NCBI GenBank assembly: GCA_009778035.1
Contig: WRKP01000019.1
Span: 1-45,689 of the forward strand
Origin: Planctomycetaceae bacterium
GTDB taxonomy: Bacteria > Planctomycetota > Planctomycetia > Pirellulales > Thermoguttaceae
Reading direction: 5' to 3'
Length of the DNA stretch: 45,689 nucleotides
Positions 1 through 6,891 of the stretch are shown one piece after another. Numbering within the stretch: position 1 is the first letter of the stretch; each line of letters begins with the position of its first letter. Under the pieces are notes generated by a model. It saw only the letters and a program-made list of their open reading frames with translations. It was not told where the DNA came from and searched no databases. The position numbers were made by a program, and so were the translations under genes.

Positions 1-35
1 TTGGTTGTCGAGTGGGGTGTCAAGTTTTGGGTCAT
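1..35 (-). CDS. possible 5' end of a leftward gene, cut by the window edge
   Basis: An ATG (complement of 33-35) opens a leftward frame without a stop up to the window edge. A purine-rich AAGGAA (complement of 43-48) sits 7 nt upstream, which is good ribosome-site spacing. Only 11 codons are visible, so no product can be named. The alternative is that a rightward gene ends here: rightward frame 2 has a stop at 35-37, and a hairpin with a T-run follows at 102-172. The two readings cannot be separated from this window. Confidence 0.3.
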   Translation of the reverse strand, partial: MTQNLTPHSTT

Positions 36-101
36 GATCAATTTCCTTTCTTGCTTATCCGGACTTTTTGCCCTGGCGACTGTTCGGACTTGGAATGAAG
101 G

Positions 102-172
102 ATGGTGTAAGGATCCGGCTACTGACCGGATTTGTATCCTAGATGCGAACGATCTCTTACACCATTTTTTTT
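102..172 (+). terminator. nested hairpin followed by eight T
   Basis: ATGGTGTAAG (102-111) is perfectly complementary to CTTACACCAT (156-165), a 10-bp stem. It encloses a second perfect 6-bp stem (ATCCGG 113-118 with CCGGAT 126-131). On the + strand eight T follow directly (165-172), as in an intrinsic terminator, though the loop is unusually large. On the - strand the same structure would lie in the leader of the possible gene starting at 35. Confidence 0.45.
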
Positions 173-192
173 CCTTTTCAGGGAAGGGAAGG

Positions 193-213
193 AAAAAACT
201 CGCTTTACGCGAG
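193..213 (-). terminator. probable intrinsic terminator of the atpE-atpF-pfkA unit
   Basis: Read leftward, a 5-bp stem CTCGC/GCGAG with a 5-nt loop (199-213) is followed directly by six T (complement of 193-198). It lies about 130 nt past the pfkA stop codon. The stem is short, so termination may be partial. Confidence 0.5.
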
Positions 214-345
214 GTTACTAACTTTGCACTAAAGGGCAAATGGTTATCTTGCAAGATGTGCAAGTTTCAGATTGAGCACCGAAAGAAGGTAGGTAACCGA
301 CCGCAGAACGTGCAATCCTACTGCGACCGCCGTTCCGCTGGATTT

Positions 346-1335
346 TTAACTCGCGACGATTTGCAGCAATCGCAGTTGGTCTTTGTCGATCGTGCGGTGC
401 TTCACTACACAATCCTCAAGCGGCGTCAACACAAGTTCGCCCCTGATCCTGCCCGCCATCTTGCCCGACTCGCCCTGAATAATCGCACTGACCGCAAAAT
501 TGCCCAGTTCCGATGCCAAGACACGATCCGCCGGAACCGGCGAACCACCCCGCAATACATGCCCCAACACGACCGCCCGGCACTCATACGGATTGCCCGC
601 CGCTTTGAGCATCTTCTGCATCGCAAACGCGCCGCCGCTCTCATCGCCCTCTGCAACGATTGCAATCACCGATGTCTTGCCGACTTCCCTGATTTTTTTC
701 AATTTTTTGACAATCTGCTCCGGCGACTCCTGCACTTCGGGCAAGCAAGCGATTTCCGCACCCGATGCAATCGCCGTCGATAGAGCAATATCGCCGCAGT
801 GCCGGCCCATCACCTCAACGAAAAACATCAATTCGTGGCTTCCCGCCGTATCGCGAAGTTTATCGACGGCATCGACTGCCGTGTAAACCGCCGTTGCGAA
901 GCCGATGGTGAAATCGGTGCCGTACAGGTCATTGTCGATCGTTCCGGGTATCCCGATGACTTGCCCGCCCCAAACGCGGGCGAGGTCGATTGCCCCTTTG
1001 AGCGTACCATTTCCGCCGATGGTGATCAGGGCATCGAATTGATGTTTTTTCAGGATTTCGGCGGCTTGTTGTTGTCCTTCGGGCGTTTGGAATCGGGCCG
1101 ATCGGCTGCTTCGCAGGACGGTTCCGCCGATTTTGGAGAAACCGGAGACGCACCGCAAGCCCATCACATTGGTATTATTTTGGCCGGGATAGAAATCTTC
1201 GTCGAGTAGTCCTTCATAGCCTCGTCGAATGCCGTAGATTTCGGCATTGCAGACGCAGGCGGTCCGCACGATGGATCGCAGACACGGATTCATACCGGGA
1301 GCATCCCCGCCGCTGCATAAAACGCCAATTCGCAC
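346..1335 (-). CDS. pfkA: ATP-type 6-phosphofructokinase
   Basis: Phosphorylates fructose 6-phosphate to fructose 1,6-bisphosphate in glycolysis (cytosol). The 329-residue protein starts with the family's nucleotide loop (CSGGDAPGMN, 7-16) and carries the catalytic TIDND (132-136; D134 matches E. coli D127) and MGRHCGD (176-182). Gly110 and Gly114 match the residues typical of ATP-dependent rather than pyrophosphate-dependent enzymes. The usual GGDG motif reads GGNG: Asn109 replaces the Asp that helps hold Mg-ATP in E. coli. The start is GTG with no clear ribosome site, 35 nt after the atpF stop, so it is probably co-transcribed with atpE-atpF. Family is certain; phosphoryl donor is inferred. 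Confidence 0.9.
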   Translation of the reverse strand: MRIGVLCSGGDAPGMNPCLRSIVRTACVCNAEIYGIRRGYEGLLDEDFYPGQNNTNVMGLRCVSGFSKIGGTVLRSSRSARFQTPEGQQQAAEILKKHQFDALITIGGNGTLKGAIDLARVWGGQVIGIPGTIDNDLYGTDFTIGFATAVYTAVDAVDKLRDTAGSHELMFFVEVMGRHCGDIALSTAIASGAEIACLPEVQESPEQIVKKLKKIREVGKTSVIAIVAEGDESGGAFAMQKMLKAAGNPYECRAVVLGHVLRGGSPVPADRVLASELGNFAVSAIIQGESGKMAGRIRGELVLTPLEDCVVKHRTIDKDQLRLLQIVAS

Positions 1336-1370
1336 GCTGATTCTGTTGGGTTAAAGTGTGTTGTGGAGAA

Positions 1371-1988
1371 TTATCCCCGTGTGGTGAAGTCCCGAAGAGC
1401 GGCATCAATCAAACCGCGGTGCTGGTCGGGCCGGACTTCGGCACGAATCATCCTGCCCGCCAAATTCGTCGCCAACGTCGCACTCCGCTCCGCAATGCTC
1501 TGCAATGCCGATGTCGTCGCACTCTCGATCTCCTTCATCGCACGATCCCGTTCCAATCCGGCAGCCTCCCGAGCCTTCGCAATAATGTCGTCGGCCTGAC
1601 GCTGTGCATCCACTTTCGCTTTTTCAATAATCTGGCGAACCTCATCCTTGGACGCATCCAACTTGGCCTGGTATTGCACCAACAGCCCCTTCGCGTCTTC
1701 ATTCTGCTTTTGGGCCGACGCGATGTTGTTCAGGATGCCCTGTTCGCGTTCGTCGAGTGCTTTCGCGATGGGCCCGAAGGCGAATTTGTAAAGAATCGCA
1801 ACCACGGAAAGGAAAATGACAAGCGTCCAAAAGCCCGTATTGGACATGAATTCCATCGGGTTGAGACTGACTTCTTTCTCATATCCGCAGTTGGTACATG
1901 GCCCGGCGGCGGCAACGAATTGCGGCGAAACGAGGCACAGCGAAACGACAAGGGCGACGGCGACGGCAAGGTAAAATGTTCGGGACAT
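1371..1988 (-). CDS. atpF: ATP synthase F0 subunit b
   Basis: Peripheral-stalk subunit linking F1 to the membrane sector. The 205-residue protein begins with a signal-like hydrophobic stretch (about 5-28, ending near VAAAG), then a second hydrophobic segment (about 54-72), then the long charged helix typical of subunit b (KALDEREQGI, AQKQNEDAKG, IIEKAKVDAQRQADDII). A cleavable N-terminal extension on subunit b occurs in some planctomycetes. It lies 106 nt downstream of atpE, with a hairpin between. The expected next gene, atpH (delta), is missing and pfkA takes its place. Confidence 0.93.
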   Translation of the reverse strand: MSRTFYLAVAVALVVSLCLVSPQFVAAAGPCTNCGYEKEVSLNPMEFMSNTGFWTLVIFLSVVAILYKFAFGPIAKALDEREQGILNNIASAQKQNEDAKGLLVQYQAKLDASKDEVRQIIEKAKVDAQRQADDIIAKAREAAGLERDRAMKEIESATTSALQSIAERSATLATNLAGRMIRAEVRPDQHRGLIDAALRDFTTRG

Positions 1989-2048
1989 GGTGGTGTATGG
2001 CAGTGTTATGGCCGTGTATAGGAAAAAAGGGAGGGGGAATGGCAGGTT

Positions 2049-2078
2049 GTTAGCCGCATCGCAGGCGACACGGCTAAC
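2049..2078 (-). other. stem-loop between atpE and atpF
   Basis: GTTAGCCG (2049-2056) pairs perfectly with CGGCTAAC (2071-2078), and an inner TCGC/GCGA pair extends the structure. No T-run follows on the leftward strand, so it is more likely an mRNA-stabilising or processing structure at the atpE 3' end than a strong terminator. Such a structure could help make more subunit c than subunit b. Confidence 0.55.
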
Positions 2079-2094
2079 GTAAACACGTACGATT

Positions 2095-2433
2095 CTACAT
2101 AAACAAGCATAGCATACAGACCACGATGGCGAAGAGCGCGAGTCCTTCGATGAGTGCGGCAGCGATGAACATCAGGGTAAGGAGTTTTCCTTGCATTTCG
2201 GGCTGTCGTGCGGAAGCATCGACGACGCTTGCGCTGAGGAGGCCGATTCCGATACCACCGCCGATGGCAGCGAGTCCGGCACCGATGCTGATGCCGAGGT
2301 AGCCGAGGCTTGCTTTGCTAATGCTAATGGTTTCGCTGCCGGACACCGCTCCGTCGGCGGCGAGGACCGCAGCGGGCGATAAAATGATGGCGAGGATGAG
2401 GCAAATGACCGAAATGCGATAAATTTTGTTCAT
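2095..2433 (-). CDS. atpE: ATP synthase F0 subunit c, with N-terminal signal-like extension
   Basis: Forms the proton-driven rotor ring. The 112-residue protein is longer than the usual 70-90 because of a signal-like leader (about 1-26, ending LAADG). Two transmembrane helices follow, joined by the conserved polar loop (ARQPE). The ion-binding carboxylate lies in the second helix (AALIEGLALF). The residue after this Glu is Gly, not the Ser/Thr of sodium-binding rings, so proton coupling is favoured. The glycine-rich first helix (GAGLAAIGGGIGIG) is typical. No atpB lies upstream; the divergent neighbour is a large secreted protein. Confidence 0.94.
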   Translation of the reverse strand: MNKIYRISVICLILAIILSPAAVLAADGAVSGSETISISKASLGYLGISIGAGLAAIGGGIGIGLLSASVVDASARQPEMQGKLLTLMFIAAALIEGLALFAIVVCMLCLFM

Positions 2434-2496
2434 GGAAAATGTCTCCGGGTTAGGGTGTTGTTACAGTTTTCAGTTTGACGAACTTGATGACGTGTC

Positions 2497-2526
2497 ATTG
2501 TACCAAAATTTTTTCGATGTTGTACA
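2497..2526 (-). promoter_or_regulatory. promoter of atpE
   Basis: Leftward: TGTACA, 18 nt, then TACAAT (complement of 2497-2502), preceded by TGG (extended -10). The predicted start point leaves a leader of roughly 60 nt, with GGAG a few nt before the atpE ATG. Confidence 0.45.
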
Positions 2527-2546
2527 GGGGGGCGGTTTGCGTTAAG

Positions 2547-2687
2547 GTAGGTTGCCGACCGCCGGGCGGCAACTGCGGCTTGCCGCATTTTGAGTCTGTC
2601 GGCTGCGCCGACGCAGTCGCCCGGCGGTCGACTGCCTACCTTTTGTAACCTGCCGGCGGTCGACTGCCTACCTTCGGCTGCCTACCT
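2547..2687. repeat. repeat family B, full-length copy plus partial second copy
   Basis: Inverted termini (GTAGGTTGCCGACCGCC at 2547; its counterpart ends CCTACC at 2640) enclose two smaller hairpins (GTCGGCTGCGCCGAC and TGCGGCTTGCCGCA). A partial second terminal copy follows at 2649-2672 and a fragment at 2673-2686. Related copies lie at 6661-6726, 11333-11358 and 14273-14350. Together with the atpE promoter this accounts for most of the 329-nt gap 2434-2762. Confidence 0.8.
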
Positions 2688-2762
2688 ATTCGGCTCTTGT
2701 CTTTTGCCCGTGGACATGCTAGAATGGGCGGATCACTTCCCTCCTAGCCCCGCATTACGGCC

Positions 2763-5700
2763 ATGGCACATCTACTCACACGACTGTTCACCGCCGCAGT
2801 GTGCATCGCACTGCTTGCTCCCATAATACTCGCACAAGCCGATATTACCCATCAAACCTGGCAGCAGAACAACTTCAATACCATGAACGATGCTGTGCTG
2901 GCCAATCATGACCTCAACCTCCTCGCCTTTCCCGGCGCTCGGCTTGCTCGAGCCACCAATGTGTCCGATCCGCACTATCTCACCGACGGCGACGTAGGCT
3001 CGCTCGGCGGGAATGGACGATCGCAAGTCGGCGGCAATCCCTCCGTCATTGTTTACTACCTCGGGAAACCCCGAAAAATTCAGGAAATCCTCCTCTATTC
3101 CGCGAATATCGACACCCGAGCCAATCAAGATTTTGAGATTCGCCTCGCGAACAGCGGCAACTCCAACCGGATACCCAATTTCCCGGCCCAACCGCATTTC
3201 ACATCGGGCGACAGCATTGTCGGTCCCGACGCCGGCGGATTCCGCAGCCAAATTGCCGACCGCACCGGCGCCCCGCTTTTCGGGGAGCAACTCTACGATT
3301 GGATTGAATTCCGCATTTGGCGAACCTGGCCCGCACGGGCAGGAACGCCCGCCAAAGCAGAAAGCGGTGCCAACTCCTGGGCATCTTTCGTCGAACTCCA
3401 AGTCATCGGCGACCCCAACGATCCCGAACTTTTCAACTCCGAAGCCGAACGGCAAGCCTGGCTCGCCGCCCGGGAAGCCGAACGCTTCCGACGGGTACTC
3501 AGCGAACAAGTCGGCGAAGACGTCATCAAGGCGATCCAAGATACCGAATCCCTACGCCGGGCGATCAACCATCTTTCGGAACAATTTCCCGATGAGTACG
3601 ATGGACGGCCATTCCTTGCCCGTTTTGAAGCCCTTATACCGCGATTGACGTCCGCTCGTTCTCAAACAGCGGAAGAGCAAGCACGCTATCTCGCCTTGGC
3701 AAAAGAGTTTGCCGACCTGCGTCGCGATGCGTTGCTCGCCAATCCCTTGCTGAATTTCGACCAACTGCTGTTCCGCCGAGCGCAGAACTCCGGTTTGGTG
3801 GATAACTGGATTTCCAATGCCGCCCGCGGTAAAGGCGGGTACGGGAATGCGTTGGCCACCGTCAATCCGCGGGACCCGCAGGGCGATGCACGGACGATTA
3901 TCGAAAATCCCAACAACTCCTTCGTCGGCGACATCAATCTGCATTGGGATGCCGACAAGATGCTTGTTACGGCCTTGTCGCCGAACCGAACTTGGGAGAT
4001 TTTTGAACTCAATATCGACGGTTCCGGCTTCCGGCAAATCACTCCGACGATGGGCCCGGACATCGACAACGTCGAAGGGGCCTACATGCCCGACGGTTCA
4101 TTCCTGTTTATTTCGACTGCGAATATGCTCGGCGTGCCGTGCATCGACGGAAGCAGCCCGGTGGGCAACATTTACCGGCTGGAAACCGACGGCAAAACGA
4201 TCCGCCAGTTGACTTTCGAGCAAGACCAAAACTGGAATCCCGTCCTGTTGCCGAACGGCCGGGTGAAATATCTCCGCTGGGAATATACCGATACCGCACA
4301 TTATTTTACGCGGTTGCTTATGCACATGAATCCCGACGGGACAAATCAGATCGAGTATTACGGGAGTAATGGATATTGGCCGAACAGTATGTTCTATACG
4401 AGGCCGATTCCCGGCAGCACGACCAAGTTTGCGACGATTGTAACGGGCCATCACGGCGTTGCCCGGCAGGGTGAGTTGCATCTTTTCGATGTAGCCAAAG
4501 GCCGACGCGAGGCTGAAGGGGCGATCCAGCAGATTCCCGGCTTCGGCAAGCCGGTCGAGCCGGTGATTAAAGACCATCTCGTCGATGATTCCTGGCCGAA
4601 ATTTTTGTTTCCCGCTCCGCTGGATGAGAATTTCCTCATCGTAACGGCCCGACTAACGCCGGGTTGCCAGTGGTCGCTGTATCTCGTCGATACATTCGAC
4701 AACCTGCTGAAAATCCGCGAAGAGCCGGGCTACGGCCTCTTCGAGCCGACGCCGATTATCAAACAGGATATGCCGCCGGTTCAAGTGAACCGAGTGGATC
4801 CCACCTCGATGGAATCGACGGTGTTTATCACGGATGTCTACTTCGGGCAGGGCCTGCCGGATGTCCCCAAAGGAACCGTCAAAAGCCTGCGGGTTTTTGA
4901 ATACAACTTCGGATACCGCGGAATCGGGAGTCATGATTACATCGGGATGCACAGTGCTTGGGATGCCCGGCGAATTTTGGGCGAAGTGCCCGTCTACGAG
5001 GATGGAAGTGCATCGTTTATCATTCCCGCAAACACGCCGTTGGCGATTCAGCCGCTCGATGAAGACGGCCGGGCCGTGCAACTTATGCGTTCGTGGATGG
5101 TCGGGATGCCCGGCGAAACGCAATCCTGCAACGGTTGCCATGAACATCAAAATACGGTAACGCCGAATATTCGGACGACCGCGATGGGCCGCGCTCCGGT
5201 GCGGATCGAGCCGTTCCTGGAGCCGGAACGCCCGTTTGCGTTCCATCGGGAAATCCAGCCGGTTCTCGACCGGTATTGCGTCGGATGCCACGACGGGGAA
5301 GGCAATAATGCCGGTCGGCCTAACTTTGCCGACTCGTCGGCGGGGCCCTACGGCTTCTCCGGGTCGTATCATGCCTTGCATCCCTTTGTGCGTCGGCCCG
5401 GCCCGGAAAATGACTATTACATCTACAGGCCGATGGAGTACCACACATCGACCAGCGAACTGTTCATTATGCTTGAAAAAGGCCATCACGGCGTCGAAGT
5501 CGATCGCGACTCGATGCGGAGGCTACACGCCTGGGCCGACCTGAACACGCCCTATTTCGGGACGTGGATTGAAGTTGCCCATCGGCTCAATCGGGTGCAA
5601 CTCGTTACGGACGTTGCCGCTCGGGCAACCGAACTGCGTTCGCTCTATGCGGGAGTTGAACTCAATCCCGAACTTGAGCCTTACGCGCATTTGAAACCGT

Positions 5701-6635
5701 TGGGGAAAATCGAATTTATCCGACCGCAAGAGGTCCAACTGGATTTTTCGGCTCCGACGGTCCCGAATTGGCCTTTTGATACGGCAACGGCCAGGCGGAT
5801 GCAGACAAAGCCGAATAAACAACTCAAAATAAACAATGATTTGACCATCGAGTTGGCTTGGATACCGTCGGGACAGTTCGTGATGGGCGATGACGGCGGA
5901 TTTTTGGATGAATTGCCCCGGTCGGCAACGACAATCGAAAGACCGTTCTGGATGATGACCACCGAGGTTACAAATGTGCTGTATCAGCAGTTTGACCCGG
6001 AACATGACAGCCGATTCATTGACCAATGGAGCAAAGATCATGTTCATCCGGGCTATCCGGCGAACAAGCCGCATCAGCCGGTGATCCGCGTAACTTGGGA
6101 TCGGGCGAATGATTTTGCCCGCTGGCTCAGCGAGCAGACGGGCAAGAAGTTCCGTTTGCCGACGGAAGCGGAATGGGAATGGGCAAGTCGAGCGGGCACG
6201 GCCACGCCGATGTGGTATGGCGGTACGGAAGCGGATTTCGGCAAATTGGAAAATATGGCCGATATGCAAACGCGGAAATTTGTGGTTCGCGGGGTCAATC
6301 CGATGCCGGTGAACAATCCTCCGCCGCATCAGGCCTTCATTCCGCGGGCGGAGGGCGTGGATGACGGCAACATGATTGCCGAAATGGTGGGGATGTACCA
6401 GGCGAACCCGTGGGGATTGTTTGATATGCACGGGAGCGTGTCGGAATGGACATCCTCGGATTACTTGCCGTATCCTTTTGTGGAACGGGAAAATGATCCA
6501 TTATTGCGAAAGGTTGCTCGCGGGGGTTCGTGGCGGGACCGGCCTGAGTGGTCGCGAAGCGGCATTCGCCGGGCGTACGAGTCATGGCAGCCGGTGTACA
6601 ACGTCGGCATTCGCTTGGTGCTCGAGGATGAGTAG
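2763..6635 (+). CDS. secreted hydrazine-synthase-alpha-like / cytochrome c / formylglycine-enzyme-like fusion
   Basis: A 1290-residue exported protein. It has a signal peptide (1 to about 24, LLAPIILAQA), then a discoidin-like segment with conserved-looking sugar- or surface-binding character (about 70-165) and a charged helical region (about 220-330). A TolB/beta-propeller-like region follows (about 340-620; NIDGSGFRQITP, MPDGSFLFIS). The next part resembles the middle domain of hydrazine synthase alpha (AWDARRILGEVPVYEDGSA). There are two CxxCH haem sites (C789-H793 and C839-H843). The C-terminal domain (about 1025-1288; IPSGQFVMGDDGG, LPTEAEWEWASRAG, GGSWRD) is of the FGE/SUMF1 fold. The architecture is known from planctomycete genomes; the substrate is unknown. 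A periplasmic redox or surface role is inferred. It is a single-gene unit. Confidence 0.85.
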   Translation: MAHLLTRLFTAAVCIALLAPIILAQADITHQTWQQNNFNTMNDAVLANHDLNLLAFPGARLARATNVSDPHYLTDGDVGSLGGNGRSQVGGNPSVIVYYLGKPRKIQEILLYSANIDTRANQDFEIRLANSGNSNRIPNFPAQPHFTSGDSIVGPDAGGFRSQIADRTGAPLFGEQLYDWIEFRIWRTWPARAGTPAKAESGANSWASFVELQVIGDPNDPELFNSEAERQAWLAAREAERFRRVLSEQVGEDVIKAIQDTESLRRAINHLSEQFPDEYDGRPFLARFEALIPRLTSARSQTAEEQARYLALAKEFADLRRDALLANPLLNFDQLLFRRAQNSGLVDNWISNAARGKGGYGNALATVNPRDPQGDARTIIENPNNSFVGDINLHWDADKMLVTALSPNRTWEIFELNIDGSGFRQITPTMGPDIDNVEGAYMPDGSFLFISTANMLGVPCIDGSSPVGNIYRLETDGKTIRQLTFEQDQNWNPVLLPNGRVKYLRWEYTDTAHYFTRLLMHMNPDGTNQIEYYGSNGYWPNSMFYTRPIPGSTTKFATIVTGHHGVARQGELHLFDVAKGRREAEGAIQQIPGFGKPVEPVIKDHLVDDSWPKFLFPAPLDENFLIVTARLTPGCQWSLYLVDTFDNLLKIREEPGYGLFEPTPIIKQDMPPVQVNRVDPTSMESTVFITDVYFGQGLPDVPKGTVKSLRVFEYNFGYRGIGSHDYIGMHSAWDARRILGEVPVYEDGSASFIIPANTPLAIQPLDEDGRAVQLMRSWMVGMPGETQSCNGCHEHQNTVTPNIRTTAMGRAPVRIEPFLEPERPFAFHREIQPVLDRYCVGCHDGEGNNAGRPNFADSSAGPYGFSGSYHALHPFVRRPGPENDYYIYRPMEYHTSTSELFIMLEKGHHGVEVDRDSMRRLHAWADLNTPYFGTWIEVAHRLNRVQLVTDVAARATELRSLYAGVELNPELEPYAHLKPLGKIEFIRPQEVQLDFSAPTVPNWPFDTATARRMQTKPNKQLKINNDLTIELAWIPSGQFVMGDDGGFLDELPRSATTIERPFWMMTTEVTNVLYQQFDPEHDSRFIDQWSKDHVHPGYPANKPHQPVIRVTWDRANDFARWLSEQTGKKFRLPTEAEWEWASRAGTATPMWYGGTEADFGKLENMADMQTRKFVVRGVNPMPVNNPPPHQAFIPRAEGVDDGNMIAEMVGMYQANPWGLFDMHGSVSEWTSSDYLPYPFVERENDPLLRKVARGGSWRDRPEWSRSGIRRAYESWQPVYNVGIRLVLEDE

Positions 6636-6660
6636 GGTAAGCAAGAACGCGGGACGAAAG

Positions 6661-6726
6661 GGTCGGTAGCCGACCGAAGAAGGTAGGCGACCGACCGCCG
6701 GGCGGTTGCATCGGCTACGCCGACTG
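6661..6726. repeat. repeat family B, partial copy
   Basis: Contains GTAGGCGACCGACCGCCGGG followed by a TCGGCTACGCCGA hairpin, in the same orientation as the copy at 14273. A short GGTAGCCGACC half-copy precedes it. It sits between the stop codon of the large secreted protein and the tRNA promoter. Confidence 0.65.
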
Positions 6727-6739
6727 CTCTTCCGCCCCC

Positions 6740-6768
6740 CTGTTTTTTTGTATACGATTTGGTATACT
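6740..6768 (+). promoter_or_regulatory. promoter of tRNA-Gly (and probably tig)
   Basis: An extended -10 (TGG-TATACT, hexamer 6763-6768) lies 17 nt after a weak -35 (CTGTTT, 6740-6745). The tRNA 5' end is 22 nt beyond the -10. Confidence 0.5.
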
Positions 6769-6790
6769 AGCACGCGTCGAAACATATATT

Positions 6791-6863
6791 GCGGGTGTAG
6801 CTCAGTTGGTAGAGCACGACGTTGCCAACGTCGTTGTCGACGGTTCGAATCCGTTCGCCCGCT
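6791..6863 (+). tRNA. glyT: tRNA-Gly (anticodon GCC)
   Basis: The full cloverleaf can be drawn by hand. Acceptor stem GCGGGTG pairs with CGCCCGC (one G-T), D arm GCTC/GAGC, anticodon stem CGACG/CGTCG with loop TTGCCAA (GCC at 6824-6826), T arm GACGG/CCGTT with loop TTCGAAT, discriminator T. CCA is not encoded. The trigger-factor gene starts 28 nt downstream, so the two may share a transcript. Confidence 0.97.
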
Positions 6864-6891
6864 TTTTTTAGAGGGGTTTACAAAAACCAAA

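Noticed and set aside
1-783. Rightward open frame of 260 codons
   Set aside because: Its second half is antisense to the well-supported pfkA, and the first part crosses two hairpins; no domain is recognisable.
346-1335. Pyrophosphate-dependent phosphofructokinase
   Set aside because: The two diagnostic positions keep Gly (110 and 114), as in ATP-dependent enzymes; only the neighbouring Asp is changed.
6706-6891. Trigger-factor frame extended upstream by 62 codons
   Set aside because: It would translate through a perfect tRNA-Gly gene and its promoter.
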